DNA of 64,000 nt from Bacteroides sp. OF04-15BH (GTDB lineage: Bacteria; Bacteroidota; Bacteroidia; Bacteroidales; Bacteroidaceae): NCBI RefSeq assembly GCF_003477995.1, contig NZ_QUEM01000005.1, forward strand, positions 1,623 through 65,622, read 5' to 3'. This document shows positions 36,113 to 46,035 of this stretch, piece by piece; position 1 is the stretch's first letter, and each line of letters opens with the position of its first letter. The notes under the pieces were generated by a model. The model was not told the DNA's origin. It was given only the letters and a program-made list of their open reading frames with translations, and did not search any database. A program made the translations under genes and the position numbers.

Positions 36113-36718
36113 ATGAACAAGAATAACAGAAAAGAGCATCTGTACGCTATGGCTTTTAAGTTGTTTCTTACCAAGCAATACGAAGGCGTCAGTATATCCG
36201 ATATAGAAAAGGAATCCGGAATGACCCGCGGAGCAATTACCTATTACAGCAAAGACAAACTGGGATTGTTTTACGATGTCGTACGCCATTATCTGATAGA
36301 TTCCCAGAATCTGGACTTTAAAATGCAGAAGATGAATTTCGAAAGCCTGAAGGATTTCATAGATACGTACGTTCAGAGCTGTCAGGAAACAATGGCCAGA
36401 TTTCGGAAAATTGACGTTACCATAGAGAACGGAAGCCGGGCTTATATGGCTCTGATCCTGCAGGTCTGTGACTTTTTCCCCGACTTGCACCAGCAGTATC
36501 TGGAAAACCGTAACAAAGAACAGCTGATATGGATTGGAGTTCTTCAAAACGCCATCGGAAAGAAGGAGATCAAGGAAGATATTGACGTCATTGCCACAGC
36601 AAGACTGTTCATGAATGTCTTCTACGGACAAGCCTATCTGGACGCATTGAGTATGGGCCTGAACACAATGGAATTGAAACTACAGTTTCAGAATATCTAC
36701 AAATTACTTAAAAAGTAA
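36113..36718 (+). CDS. TetR-family transcriptional regulator
   Basis: The 201-residue protein starts MNKNNRKEHLYAMAFKLF and has a TetR helix-turn-helix (YEGVSISDIEKESGMTRGAITYYSKDKLGLFYDVV at about 25-58; only features are listed here), followed by an all-helical ligand/dimer domain. An earlier TTG would lie inside the -7 box, so the ATG at 36113 is preferred. TetR proteins often repress nearby RND pumps and release DNA upon binding a ligand; the position after the pump genes fits this. Confidence 0.9.
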   Translation: MNKNNRKEHLYAMAFKLFLTKQYEGVSISDIEKESGMTRGAITYYSKDKLGLFYDVVRHYLIDSQNLDFKMQKMNFESLKDFIDTYVQSCQETMARFRKIDVTIENGSRAYMALILQVCDFFPDLHQQYLENRNKEQLIWIGVLQNAIGKKEIKEDIDVIATARLFMNVFYGQAYLDALSMGLNTMELKLQFQNIYKLLKK

Positions 36719-36763
36719 CGGCAGAGAACCATCTCATCAACCATTTTTCTCTTTTCTTACCCC

Positions 36764-36800
36764 AAAAGACAACAATCATATTTTAAATTACCTCATTATA
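36764..36800. repeat. Right copy of the second shared block
   Basis: CAACAATCATAT, then TTTTAAA and CTCATTAT, aligning with 12206-12243. It starts 46 bases after the tetR stop. Confidence 0.6.
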
Positions 36801-36924
36801 GGTTTTTCGAAACCGGATTATTTTTATCATTTAGAGCTGAAATAGAATCACAGTTTAGATAGAACAGCCCTGGTAAATTCAACAGTCTACGGACCTCACA
36901 ATATACAGCCGAAGAGGAAATGAG

Positions 36925-36972
36925 GACCAGAGGATTCTCCCCAAAAAGGGAATCACTCTGGTCTTTTTCTTT
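36925..36972. terminator. Strong hairpin between tetR and the next minus-strand gene
   Basis: GACCAGAG (36925-36932) pairs with CTCTGGTC (36956-36963), continued by GATTC with GAATC inside, and is followed on the plus strand by TTTTTCTTT. It ends the plus-strand island and lies right after the stop of the convergent gene at 36977, so it may serve both. Confidence 0.75.
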
Positions 36973-36976
36973 ATTC

Positions 36977-37348
36977 TCAATACCAAACATTAAAGTTATA
37001 CTGAATGGAGTTCTTGTCACAGAAAGCCATAAAATTTTCAATAAACTTCTGATATCCGACCCGAAATCCACATTCTTTCTTGAGCCTTTTTATCAGGGAA
37101 AGAGAATCGTACACTCCCAATAACCGGCACATTTGTCGGACACCGACCAAACTGACCGAATAATCCATCCTCACAATGCCATTCTTTTCATTGTAATCCC
37201 ATGACTGAAAATCGTAACGCCACAAAGTCAGACCTTCCAGATAAATATACATCCCGACGCGACAAAATGGTTTTCCGTCTTTATCCAACTTATAGAACGT
37301 CCGTTTACAATCTTTCAGAATAAAAGTCTGCTCCTGCTCCATATCCAA
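36977..37348 (-). CDS. Hypothetical protein
   Basis: A 123-residue frame starts with MDMEQEQTFILKDCKRTFYKLD and reads like a real globular protein (YLEGLTLWRYDFQSWDYNEK, then a helical C-terminus). It has no signal peptide or membrane segment. I recognise no family. Its stop lies right next to a strong hairpin, which supports a true gene end. It may be a strain-specific gene at the right edge of the island. Confidence 0.5.
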   Translation of the reverse strand: MDMEQEQTFILKDCKRTFYKLDKDGKPFCRVGMYIYLEGLTLWRYDFQSWDYNEKNGIVRMDYSVSLVGVRQMCRLLGVYDSLSLIKRLKKECGFRVGYQKFIENFMAFCDKNSIQYNFNVWY

Positions 37349-37996
37349 AATGTTTTTATCAATTCAACATATCCATTCATAAAATGAAAAGATGGTATCA
37401 TGATAGAAAAAATATCACAACTTCATTATTATTTTTATAAGAAAATATGATAAAAGAGACATTTTTCTCAATGACAGCCAATATAATCTTCATTACTCTG
37501 CTCAATAAGCAATAGTATTACAAGAGAACCACGCAAACAACTAATTACAAAATTTTATCAATGAATTAAATAAAATCCTATTAAGATTAAAGATTATCCT
37601 ACTATAATAGCAAAATCACACAAAAATATTCTTCAAATCACTTTATAATTAAAGAAAATCACACTTTTTTCATGTAAAAATAAAGAAAATTATCAAAACA
37701 TAATCAACTGTCAAATATTTTTATATTTTTGCATTTAAATAGAGTTATCTCTTTCCCCAATATATCAGTAAAAAAGAAGTGTTATGTCTTCTCGCATGCA
37801 ATAAGTGTAGGAAACTTTGATCACATGAATAAAAAATAACATAAAGAACCTAATGTATAAAACGTGAGACATTATTCTCGTATCTGCCCTGACGGGAAAT
37901 CCTACAACCAAGCATGAAAATGCGACATGCAGTTCCACGCTTCTTATATTTAACAATTAATGCCAAAAGAGGAACTGTGAGGCAACAAAAACAGAT
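37349..37996. other. 648-base AT-rich intergenic region
   Basis: The region contains a TATTTTTG -7 box (37724-37731) that would give the downstream barrel gene a leader of about 260 bases. Within that leader are several very short frames; the longest (37914-38000, 28 codons) overlaps the barrel start codon as ATGA. I see no conserved RNA structure that I can name. The first 370 bases show nothing else. Confidence 0.45.
37724..37731 (+). promoter_or_regulatory. -7 promoter element with a long leader
   Basis: TATTTTTG matches the -7 consensus. The first annotated start codon downstream is at 37997, so the transcript would have an unusually long 5' leader. Confidence 0.4.
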
Positions 37997-38623
37997 ATGA
38001 AAAAGTTCAAGTTTCTATTAATGCTTTTTCTTCTTTTTTCTATTTGCGCTTATAGTCAAACCGATGATAAGCATTGGAAAAAGAAGTATCTTAACATTGG
38101 CTTTGTCAACAGTTCCTTTGAACAAGAGGATTCCCCTATACTTAAAAGTAATTATGGAGCCTCATTCACTCTTGGAAGAACATTTCATTTACACAAAAAT
38201 CCCATTGGAGGTATTTTGTGTTTTGGATTAGATGTAACTTGGTTGGATTTAAATTATACCAATTATAAAATCAAGCGTATAACCTATTGGGATACAAAGA
38301 ACGAACAATATCATCAAGGTGAAGTTTCTATACATATAGGACCATCCATTACTATTAATCCAGTTGGAAAGTTGAATATACATGGATATTTCAGATATGC
38401 TCCTTCAATATCTGGTCTCTATACAGAAGATTTTCATAGCAATTATGCCACTTTTTTTGTCGGAGGTGCATCAATCTCATACGACGTTATAGGATTGGGC
38501 ATTGAATCTCGTTTTGGTAATTGTGAGTACAAAAACTCTAATACAGGCAAAAAGAGTGATGCTTTATCTAGCTATAAAACCCAATACAATGCTTGGAGAG
38601 CATATTTAACTTTTAAATTTTGA
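37997..38623 (+). CDS. Small outer-membrane beta-barrel protein
   Basis: The 208-residue protein has a signal peptide ending near ICAYSQ and then alternating strands (YLNIGFVNSSF, YGASFTLGRTFHL, ILCFGLDVTWLDL, VSIHIGPSITI, WRAYLTFKF) that close with an aromatic C-terminus, typical of an 8-10-stranded barrel. The function is unknown. Its stop overlaps the region just before the next start (38629), so it is likely expressed with the large lipoprotein. Confidence 0.75.
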   Translation: MKKFKFLLMLFLLFSICAYSQTDDKHWKKKYLNIGFVNSSFEQEDSPILKSNYGASFTLGRTFHLHKNPIGGILCFGLDVTWLDLNYTNYKIKRITYWDTKNEQYHQGEVSIHIGPSITINPVGKLNIHGYFRYAPSISGLYTEDFHSNYATFFVGGASISYDVIGLGIESRFGNCEYKNSNTGKKSDALSSYKTQYNAWRAYLTFKF

Positions 38624-38628
38624 CGGTT

Positions 38629-40776
38629 ATGAGAAAGATATACACACTGATTGTAATAGCCACAATTACCATTATCGGTACCTTGGTTTCTTGTCATGAA
38701 AATATTATAGATGAGAGATTTAATAATGGCTCCAGCGAAGATACTGAATTCAAAGATATTCGAATCACCAATCAAATAAACATTCAAGACCTACCCGAAG
38801 GAGTTAATCTAAACAATCTTAAAATCCTAACTCTCAATGGAAAAGTAGATGTTGACGCTAATGGAGTTTCCAATATTGAAACTTATGAAGGATACTTACC
38901 TCAAATTCTGATGCTTGTCAATCAAAATGACGAGCTGCTTTTGATGTCCCGCGGAGACTTTCATGAAGGCGAAAAGAATGAGATGTCTATACGCTCAACA
39001 GCAGTTGCCTTAGTTACCATGCATCCTGCTTTGAGCGGTGTCAAAAGTCATGTATACAATAAATTAGAGCAGCTTGTCATTGAAAGTCCTTCGTTCGATG
39101 AACTTGAAGAAGCTATAGCAAATGCTGTACATAACGGCAATTCATTTGCCGATCCGGATAATACCCTTCTTACAACAGCTCTAAATAAGGTCTTTGAGCA
39201 AGTTGTCGCCGCTACAGAAGAAGAAACATCTGACGGTGAACTCCCAAATCTCACTTCGAACACGTATGCCAGAGCTCCGGAACTCAAAGGAGTAACCACC
39301 ATTGCAGGAATAAACGTCGGTCCATTTCACGTAACAACTTCTGGTTCTTCTGTAGTTGTTGAAAATTATTCACTTACTCCTTTCTATTCCGGTTGGGTAA
39401 CTCATCATGGTCAACAAGATGAATTTAATATTCCATCAGGTAATGATCGCGGCATAACATTCTTTTTAGATAACAGTTGGGGATCACAAAAAGTATCATA
39501 TTCATTTGTTCAAGAAGGAGAATATCAATTCTTTTTTGATAAAACAACTGCCGAAAGCTATTTAGATCAATCCAGACATACAATATGTAATGTACTTGAG
39601 GTACTTGGCCTTCCTTTAAGCAAGGGATGGATGCTTGAAACTGCAAATGATATGCAGAAGTTCATGATTGAACGTGGCATTGATATCATCGGATTAATTA
39701 CAAATCCAAATACAGACGCATGGGACATTACCCAAACGGTATGTGGCGGTATTATCGACTATATAAAGGATGGACGATTGGAAACAATGCTGCTGAAAAT
39801 AGGTACCAAAAAGGCCTCTGCTCAAATAGCACAAGCATTACTTAAAAAAACAGTTGCCGTATATACTGTCTATCAAACATGCCGGGGTACGATAAATGCA
39901 GTAATGCGTATTACCATGCGCTTAGAATCTCCCGATAATGTTGCCTTCGGACTTTATTATTATCAGGGAGAAATAACTACTGCAACCAAAGCTGCACTAG
40001 AAAAATATTCAGGAGATAATCAAAACGGTCTCATAGGACACCGCCTTAATGAACCGGTACGAGTTAAAGTTACTACGATTGGTTCTGACGGTTCTCAAGT
40101 AGCAGCAAGTAATTTTCATAGGGTTAAATTTGAAACAGAAGCAAATAATGGTACTGTCCTTAATGAAATTGTAGCCACAAGTCCGGATGGATATGCACAA
40201 ACATTCTGGACATTAGAACCGAACAATACAGAAATGCAGTATCTCAAGGCAACCGTGATTGATATTGTTACTGGTGAAAAGATTTCAGAAACAGTTACTT
40301 TCTGCGCTCAACCAACCCAAGCAGCCAATATAACATTTACACTTGATTGGAGCCCAACAGACTCTAATTGTGACATTGATTTGCACATATACGACCCGGA
40401 TGGACATCATATTTATTATTCCGATATGTCTTGTTCTTGTGGTGGCTATCTAGACCGAGATGACCGTCACGGACCGGGTCCGGAACATATTTATTACACA
40501 CAAGCTAAACCGGGTAAATATCATGTTTATGTTCATCATTACTATAGTGATGTTAAAGGAACTGTTGGATTTACGGTTACCACAGAATATGATGAACGCC
40601 GTTTTGTTAATAGAAGTTCTGTTTCTTATGATGAATATGTATATATAGGTACTCTTGACGTAGGTGGCAATTCGGCTATCTCGAAAAAACGCTCTGCTTC
40701 AGAGATACCTGAAGTTCGTTTTTACTATGATAAAAACGCCCCTGCCTTTTCAAAAGAAAAATTTCCGAAAAAATAG
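38629..40776 (+). CDS. Large surface lipoprotein with Ig-like and DUF2135-like (YfaP) domains
   Basis: The 715-residue product has a lipoprotein signal (IGTLVSC, Cys at 22). The middle has an Ig-like domain (PVRVKVTTIGSDGSQVAAS ... NGTVLNEIVATSPDGYAQTFW). The region at about 560-645 (FTLDWSPTDSNCDIDLHIYDPDGH, GGYLDRDDRHGPGPEHIYY, GKYHVYVHHYY; features only) is the DUF2135 fold known from YfaP-type proteins. Full roles are unknown; binding or adhesion at the surface is likely. A downstream terminator ends the two-gene unit. The ATG at 38629 is preferred over a TTG three codons earlier. Confidence 0.78.
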   Translation: MRKIYTLIVIATITIIGTLVSCHENIIDERFNNGSSEDTEFKDIRITNQINIQDLPEGVNLNNLKILTLNGKVDVDANGVSNIETYEGYLPQILMLVNQNDELLLMSRGDFHEGEKNEMSIRSTAVALVTMHPALSGVKSHVYNKLEQLVIESPSFDELEEAIANAVHNGNSFADPDNTLLTTALNKVFEQVVAATEEETSDGELPNLTSNTYARAPELKGVTTIAGINVGPFHVTTSGSSVVVENYSLTPFYSGWVTHHGQQDEFNIPSGNDRGITFFLDNSWGSQKVSYSFVQEGEYQFFFDKTTAESYLDQSRHTICNVLEVLGLPLSKGWMLETANDMQKFMIERGIDIIGLITNPNTDAWDITQTVCGGIIDYIKDGRLETMLLKIGTKKASAQIAQALLKKTVAVYTVYQTCRGTINAVMRITMRLESPDNVAFGLYYYQGEITTATKAALEKYSGDNQNGLIGHRLNEPVRVKVTTIGSDGSQVAASNFHRVKFETEANNGTVLNEIVATSPDGYAQTFWTLEPNNTEMQYLKATVIDIVTGEKISETVTFCAQPTQAANITFTLDWSPTDSNCDIDLHIYDPDGHHIYYSDMSCSCGGYLDRDDRHGPGPEHIYYTQAKPGKYHVYVHHYYSDVKGTVGFTVTTEYDERRFVNRSSVSYDEYVYIGTLDVGGNSAISKKRSASEIPEVRFYYDKNAPAFSKEKFPKK

Positions 40777-40810
40777 AATTTTCGACTAATCCTATTTAAT
40801 ATACGAAAGT

Positions 40811-40865
40811 GGCTGGTTCTTTCTTGATATTTATCCAATACTCAAGAAAGAACCAGCCTTCTTGT
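40811..40865 (+). terminator. Terminator after the DUF2135 lipoprotein
   Basis: A perfect 17-base inverted repeat (40811-40827 with 40842-40858) is followed by TTCTTGTTT. The loop is 14 bases. Confidence 0.8.
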
Positions 40866-40938
40866 TTATAAAGCTGGTTTGACCGACATTTTATTATTTT
40901 ATAACCCTATTTTAGGGCAAAAATAAAAATAAGTCCAT

Positions 40939-40946
40939 TACCTTTG
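40939..40946 (+). promoter_or_regulatory. -7 promoter element of the GH38-like gene
   Basis: TACCTTTG matches TAnnTTTG about 87 bases before the start at 41033. No convincing -33 box. Confidence 0.5.
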
Positions 40947-41032
40947 AAGAATCGTTGCCCGATTTCTTCAAAAAAACAAAGAGCAACTCTTGCTTTTACA
41001 AACAAATACCTGAAACCTAAAAATCGATAACA

Positions 41033-43027
41033 ATGAAAAAAGGAATCTTGATTCTATTGAGCATTGCCATGACTCTGATTTTTCCTGTCCGTGCGCAATC
41101 TGAGGAAAACAAAGACATTAAAACGGTTTATGTTGTCTTTAAGACCCACCTCGATGTAGGGTTTACCGATCTCAGTTCGGTTGTAGAGTACAATTACATC
41201 CACGATTTTATTCCCAAGGCACTGGATGTTGCCGAACGGTTAAGAAAAGACGGCAAGGGAGAGCGCTATGTGTGGACCACTGGTTCATGGCTGATATGGA
41301 AATACTTACAGACAGCCTCACCGCAGGAAGTGAAAAGACTGGAAAAGGCTATCTCTAAAGGGGACATTGTATGGAACGGGGTTCCCTATACCGTGGAATC
41401 TGAATCCATGAATCGGGATCTATTTGAAACCTGCCTGTCTGTCACTCAAAAGTTAGACCAGAAATATGGAAAACACACCATTGCCGCAAAAATGACTGAC
41501 GTACCCGGACACACCAGAAGCATCATCGCTCCCATGAATCGCGCGGGCATACGCTTTCTGCATATCGGAGTCAATTCAGCCTGCCCCGTCCCGGATGTCC
41601 CGGCCTTTTGCCGCTGGCAGGATCCGGAAGGAAACGAACTGATATTGGCCTATCAACAGGACTATGGCACGGAAAGCATCCTGCCCGACGGAAAATCGGC
41701 TGTAGCCATCAACTTTACGGGAGACAACCACGGTCCTCACACTTATGAACAGGTAAAAGCCATCTACGCCGGCTTACGGAAACGCTATCCGAATGCCAAA
41801 CTGAAACCTTGCTCCTTTAATGAAATAGCCGAAGCCCTCCTCAAGGATAAAGAGAAACTTCCATTGGTCACCTCAGAAATAGGCGATACATGGATTTACG
41901 GCTATGGTAGCGCTCCCATGCGTATGGCCAGATTCCGGGCTTTGTCTCATCAATATTCTCAATGGCTCCAGACAGGCAAACTGAAAAAAGGCAGCCTCGA
42001 AGATTTGAATTTCGCCTTGGAATTAGGTCTGATCGGGGAGCATACTCAAGGTATGGACATAAAGACTCATCTCCAGAACTGGGATAAATATGACATGGAC
42101 GACTTTATGGCTGCCCGCAACACCGCTCCTTTCAAAAAGGTAGAACAGTCCTGGAAAGAAATAGACGACTACATTGACAAAGCCATAACCCAACTGCCGG
42201 AAAGTCTTCAGGCCGAAGCCAAAGCAACGGTTGACGCAGCCGGAAAATGCAAGGTCCCTCAGTTTTCTTCAGCCGCATGCAGTGGCGACTATTCCAACTG
42301 GCAATGCAGCCTGCTCGCCGACGGTATTCTGAAAGCCGGAGGACTGTCGTATCAAATGCTCGATGCAAAAGATTACACCATATTCCTGGATAACTATTTA
42401 CGTAACCGTTTTGAGTGGGCGCGGTATGACCTGAGCAAAATTGGACTGGAAAACTCAAAGGCAACCAGCATCTCCCTATACGCTCAAATGGTCAGACAGG
42501 AAACCCGGAAAGAAGATGCCGGAACACGCACGCTGTATGAACTGGCCTTCCCGAAACATCCTCGCGTGGACAGTCGTTGCTATCCCGAAAAGATGTATGC
42601 CAACTGCCTGACGTATAAAGACGGGAAAAAGGCTGAACTGGAAATTACCTTGGTAAACAAACCGGCCGTCAGACTCCCGGAAGCTTATTGGCTTTCTTTC
42701 AATGCGCATAACATCGTTGGTCTTATTGCCGAAAAACTGGGGCAACCGGTGGACCTTCTCGATGTGGTAGAAAAAGGAAACCGGCAGATGCACGGCATTG
42801 ACCGCTATGTAGACATTGTCACCACAAAAGGAACCATAAGAATCGAAAGTCGGGAAGCTTTTCTGGTAAATATAGGGGAGCCGCGCGGACTCAATTACTC
42901 CACCCAATACCCGGACAAGCGCGGAGGCATTCATTTCAACCTGAGTAATAATCTGTGGAACACCAACTTCAGCATGTGGTGCGAAGGTTCCATCACCTAC
43001 CACTTCACCGTCCGGATAATAAATTAG
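41033..43027 (+). CDS. GH38-like secreted glycosidase (DUF5054 type)
   Basis: The 664-residue protein has a signal peptide (TLIFPVRAQ). The GH38-type metal and catalytic motifs are visible: TH39-LD41 in KTHLDVGFTD and the putative nucleophile D156 in TDVPGHT. The rest is a GH38-like alpha/beta domain followed by beta-sandwich regions. GH38 enzymes are Zn-dependent alpha-mannosidases; this divergent subgroup is known in Bacteroides as DUF5054 and its substrate is uncertain. It stands alone with its own promoter, without SusC/SusD genes. Confidence 0.8.
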   Translation: MKKGILILLSIAMTLIFPVRAQSEENKDIKTVYVVFKTHLDVGFTDLSSVVEYNYIHDFIPKALDVAERLRKDGKGERYVWTTGSWLIWKYLQTASPQEVKRLEKAISKGDIVWNGVPYTVESESMNRDLFETCLSVTQKLDQKYGKHTIAAKMTDVPGHTRSIIAPMNRAGIRFLHIGVNSACPVPDVPAFCRWQDPEGNELILAYQQDYGTESILPDGKSAVAINFTGDNHGPHTYEQVKAIYAGLRKRYPNAKLKPCSFNEIAEALLKDKEKLPLVTSEIGDTWIYGYGSAPMRMARFRALSHQYSQWLQTGKLKKGSLEDLNFALELGLIGEHTQGMDIKTHLQNWDKYDMDDFMAARNTAPFKKVEQSWKEIDDYIDKAITQLPESLQAEAKATVDAAGKCKVPQFSSAACSGDYSNWQCSLLADGILKAGGLSYQMLDAKDYTIFLDNYLRNRFEWARYDLSKIGLENSKATSISLYAQMVRQETRKEDAGTRTLYELAFPKHPRVDSRCYPEKMYANCLTYKDGKKAELEITLVNKPAVRLPEAYWLSFNAHNIVGLIAEKLGQPVDLLDVVEKGNRQMHGIDRYVDIVTTKGTIRIESREAFLVNIGEPRGLNYSTQYPDKRGGIHFNLSNNLWNTNFSMWCEGSITYHFTVRIIN

Positions 43028-43200
43028 CAGAAATGTCTGCTATTTCAGAAAAGAATACTGTCAAAATTTCAGAAAATCAGACAATTTGTCACTTCGGGCA
43101 CTTTGGCAAGCCTTTTGATGTATATTGAGTGTCGAGCGCAAATCGACAAAGAGATTTGAAAACAAGAATATTCAGGATAATATAAGAAAGGAGAAATGCC

Positions 43201-45804
43201 ATGAACTTTAACAAATTTACGATTAAAGCCCAGGAAGCAATCCAAGAAGCTGTCAATCTGGTACAGAGCAAAGGCCAGCAGGCCATTGAACCGGAGCACT
43301 TGTTGGCAGGCATCCTGAAAGTAGGAGAAAATGTAACAAATTTTCTCTTCCAGAAATTAGGTGTCAATGCCCGAAACATTGAACTGGTTCTGGAAAAGCA
43401 GATTGATTCCCGCCCCAAAGTACAGGGGGGTGAACCCTACCTGAGCCGTGAGTGCAACGAGGTACTGACCCGCGCCCAGGAATTTGCTACGAAAAACGGA
43501 GATGAATTTGTATCTGTTGAATACATGATCAAGGCGCTGCTTGCCGTAAAAAGCAACGTAAGCCAGATTCTGAAAGACGCCGGAGTGACGGAAAAGGAAC
43601 TGGAGAGTGCCATCAACGAGCTGAGAAACGGTTCGAAAGTGACTTCACAATCCAGTGAAGATACCTATCAGTCACTCAGCAAATATGCCAAGAATCTGGT
43701 GGAAGAGGCCCGCAGCGGCAAACTGGATCCGGTAATCGGACGTGACGAGGAAATCCGTCGGGTGCTGCAGATCCTGAGCCGAAGAACCAAGAACAACCCG
43801 ATTCTGATCGGTGAGCCGGGTACAGGTAAGACAGCCATCGTGGAAGGACTGGCCCACAGAATCCTGCGCGGTGACGTGCCCGAAAACCTGAAGGACAAGC
43901 AACTGTACTCTTTGGATATGGGTGCGTTGGTTGCCGGTGCCAAATATAAAGGTGAGTTTGAGGAGCGACTGAAGTCGGTAGTCAACGAAGTGACCAAGAG
44001 CGAAGGACGCATCATCCTGTTCATCGATGAGATCCACACCCTGGTGGGTGCCGGTAAGGGCGAAGGTGCCATGGATGCCGCCAATATTCTGAAACCGGCT
44101 CTGGCCCGTGGAGAATTGCGGAGTATCGGTGCCACCACTCTGGATGAGTATCAGAAATACTTCGAAAAGGATAAGGCTCTGGAGCGCCGGTTCCAGACGG
44201 TTATGGTCAACGAACCGGATACCTTGAGCAGCATCTCTATCCTGCGTGGACTGAAAGAGCGTTACGAAAACCATCACAAGGTTCGTATCCAGGACGACGC
44301 CATCATTGCAGCTGTAGAACTGTCCAACCGATACATTACGGACCGGTTCCTTCCGGACAAGGCCATCGACCTGATGGATGAAGCCGCTGCCAAGCTGAGA
44401 ATGGAGCGTGACTCCGTGCCCGAGGAGCTGGACGAAATCGAACGTCGGTTGAAACAGTTGGAAATTGAACGTGAAGCCATCAAGCGGGAGAACGACCAGC
44501 CGAAACTGGAGCAGTTGAGCAAGGAGATTGCCGAACTGAAAGAACAGGAGAGCAGCTACAAGGCCAAATGGGAAGCCGAGCGCGGACTGGTGAACAAGAT
44601 TCAGCAGAACAAGCAGCAGATTGAACAGCTGAAGTGGGAGGCCGAGCGCGCCGAGCGTGAGGGCGACTACGGAAAGGTGGCTGAAATCCGCTACGGACGA
44701 CTCAAGGCTTTGCAGGATGAAATCGAGAACATCCAGAAACAGCTGCGCGAGACTCAGGGCGGAGAGGCCATGATCAAAGAGGAAGTGACTTCGGAAGACA
44801 TTGCCGACGTGGTAAGCCGCTGGACCGGAATACCGGTAAGCAAGATGTTGCAGAGCGAGCGCGAGAAGCTGCTCCATCTGGAAGAGGAGCTGCACAAGCG
44901 GGTAATCGGTCAGGACGAGGCCATCCAGGCTGTGAGCGATGCCGTAAGACGAAGCCGTGCCGGACTGCAGGATCCGAAGAGACCGATCGGGTCTTTCATC
45001 TTCCTCGGTACCACCGGTGTGGGTAAGACGGAGCTGGCCAAGGCTTTGGCTGAATATCTGTTCGACGACGAAACGCTGATGACGCGTATCGATATGTCCG
45101 AATATCAGGAAAAATTCAGCGTGAGCCGACTTATCGGAGCGCCTCCGGGATACGTAGGTTACGATGAGGGTGGACAGCTGACCGAAGCCGTACGCCGCAA
45201 ACCATACTCTGTAGTGCTCTTCGATGAAATCGAGAAGGCGCATCCGGATGTATTCAACATTCTGTTGCAGGTATTGGACGACGGACGACTGACTGACAAC
45301 AAGGGTCGTGTGGTGAACTTCAAGAATACCATCATCATCATGACCAGCAACTTGGGAAGCGCCTACATCCAGAGTCAGTTCGAGAAACTGAACGAGAACA
45401 GCAGCGCCCAGGCCCGCGAGGCTCTGATCGAGGAAACTCAGAAAGAGGTGATGAATATGCTGAAGAAGACCATCCGTCCGGAATTCCTGAACCGTATTGA
45501 CGAGACCATCATGTTCCTGCCGCTGACTCACGACCAGATCAAGCAGGTAGTTTCCCTACAAATCCAGGGTATCACGAAGATGCTCGAGGGCAACGGAGTG
45601 AAACTGAAGCTCACCGACGAGGCTTTGAACTTCCTGGCCGATGCCGGATACGATCCGGAATTCGGTGCCCGTCCGGTCAAGAGAGCCATCCAGCGCTATC
45701 TGCTCAACGACTTGTCAAAGACCATGCTGGCACAGAATATCGACCGCGAAAAGCCGATTGTGGTCAGCGTAGAAAACGGGGCTCTGAAGTTCAGCAACGA
45801 ATAA
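43201..45804 (+). CDS. clpB: ATP-dependent chaperone ClpB
   Basis: ClpB is the Hsp100 disaggregase that works with DnaK to recover aggregated proteins. The 867 residues show the N-terminal Clp repeat, Walker A of AAA1 (GEPGTGKT, 204-211), a long coiled-coil middle domain (about 410-530), Walker A of AAA2 (GTTGVGKT, 603-610) and the C-terminal D2-small domain. All nucleotide motifs are intact. It is monocistronic: a strong terminator follows. No recognised heat-shock element was found upstream. Confidence 0.98.
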   Translation: MNFNKFTIKAQEAIQEAVNLVQSKGQQAIEPEHLLAGILKVGENVTNFLFQKLGVNARNIELVLEKQIDSRPKVQGGEPYLSRECNEVLTRAQEFATKNGDEFVSVEYMIKALLAVKSNVSQILKDAGVTEKELESAINELRNGSKVTSQSSEDTYQSLSKYAKNLVEEARSGKLDPVIGRDEEIRRVLQILSRRTKNNPILIGEPGTGKTAIVEGLAHRILRGDVPENLKDKQLYSLDMGALVAGAKYKGEFEERLKSVVNEVTKSEGRIILFIDEIHTLVGAGKGEGAMDAANILKPALARGELRSIGATTLDEYQKYFEKDKALERRFQTVMVNEPDTLSSISILRGLKERYENHHKVRIQDDAIIAAVELSNRYITDRFLPDKAIDLMDEAAAKLRMERDSVPEELDEIERRLKQLEIEREAIKRENDQPKLEQLSKEIAELKEQESSYKAKWEAERGLVNKIQQNKQQIEQLKWEAERAEREGDYGKVAEIRYGRLKALQDEIENIQKQLRETQGGEAMIKEEVTSEDIADVVSRWTGIPVSKMLQSEREKLLHLEEELHKRVIGQDEAIQAVSDAVRRSRAGLQDPKRPIGSFIFLGTTGVGKTELAKALAEYLFDDETLMTRIDMSEYQEKFSVSRLIGAPPGYVGYDEGGQLTEAVRRKPYSVVLFDEIEKAHPDVFNILLQVLDDGRLTDNKGRVVNFKNTIIIMTSNLGSAYIQSQFEKLNENSSAQAREALIEETQKEVMNMLKKTIRPEFLNRIDETIMFLPLTHDQIKQVVSLQIQGITKMLEGNGVKLKLTDEALNFLADAGYDPEFGARPVKRAIQRYLLNDLSKTMLAQNIDREKPIVVSVENGALKFSNE

Positions 45805-45862
45805 GAAAACACGAAAAAGACCCACACGTCATCATTTGAAAAAATGATTTCGATGATTTGAT

Positions 45863-45908
45863 AAAACGGTCCTGATGATTTTCAAGAATCATCAGGACCG
45901 TTTTTTTA
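45863..45908 (+). terminator. Strong terminator after clpB
   Basis: An 18-base inverted repeat (45863-45880 with 45887-45904) and a T tract of seven within 45901-45907. The loop is 6 bases. Confidence 0.9.
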
Positions 45909-45983
45909 TTCCGTTTTTCCAGAGCGGGCAAACCATAAACTCCAAAATAAAAAAAATGTAATTATCATATAAAGAAAAAAGAC

Positions 45984-45991
45984 TATCTTTG
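45984..45991 (+). promoter_or_regulatory. -7 promoter element of the GH16 gene
   Basis: TATCTTTG matches the -7 consensus and lies 45 bases before the ATG at 46036. Confidence 0.6.
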
Positions 45992-46035
45992 CCAAATCTG
46001 AAAATGAGAAACTGATTTAATACAAATAAAGACCC

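Noticed and set aside
37765..37956. A 63-codon minus-strand frame in the 37.3-38.0 kb gap
   Set aside because: No start context or family, and it lies in AT-rich leader DNA.
43672..45531. A 619-codon minus-strand frame opposite clpB
   Set aside because: Clear antisense shadow of the conserved ClpB gene with no own start context or family.
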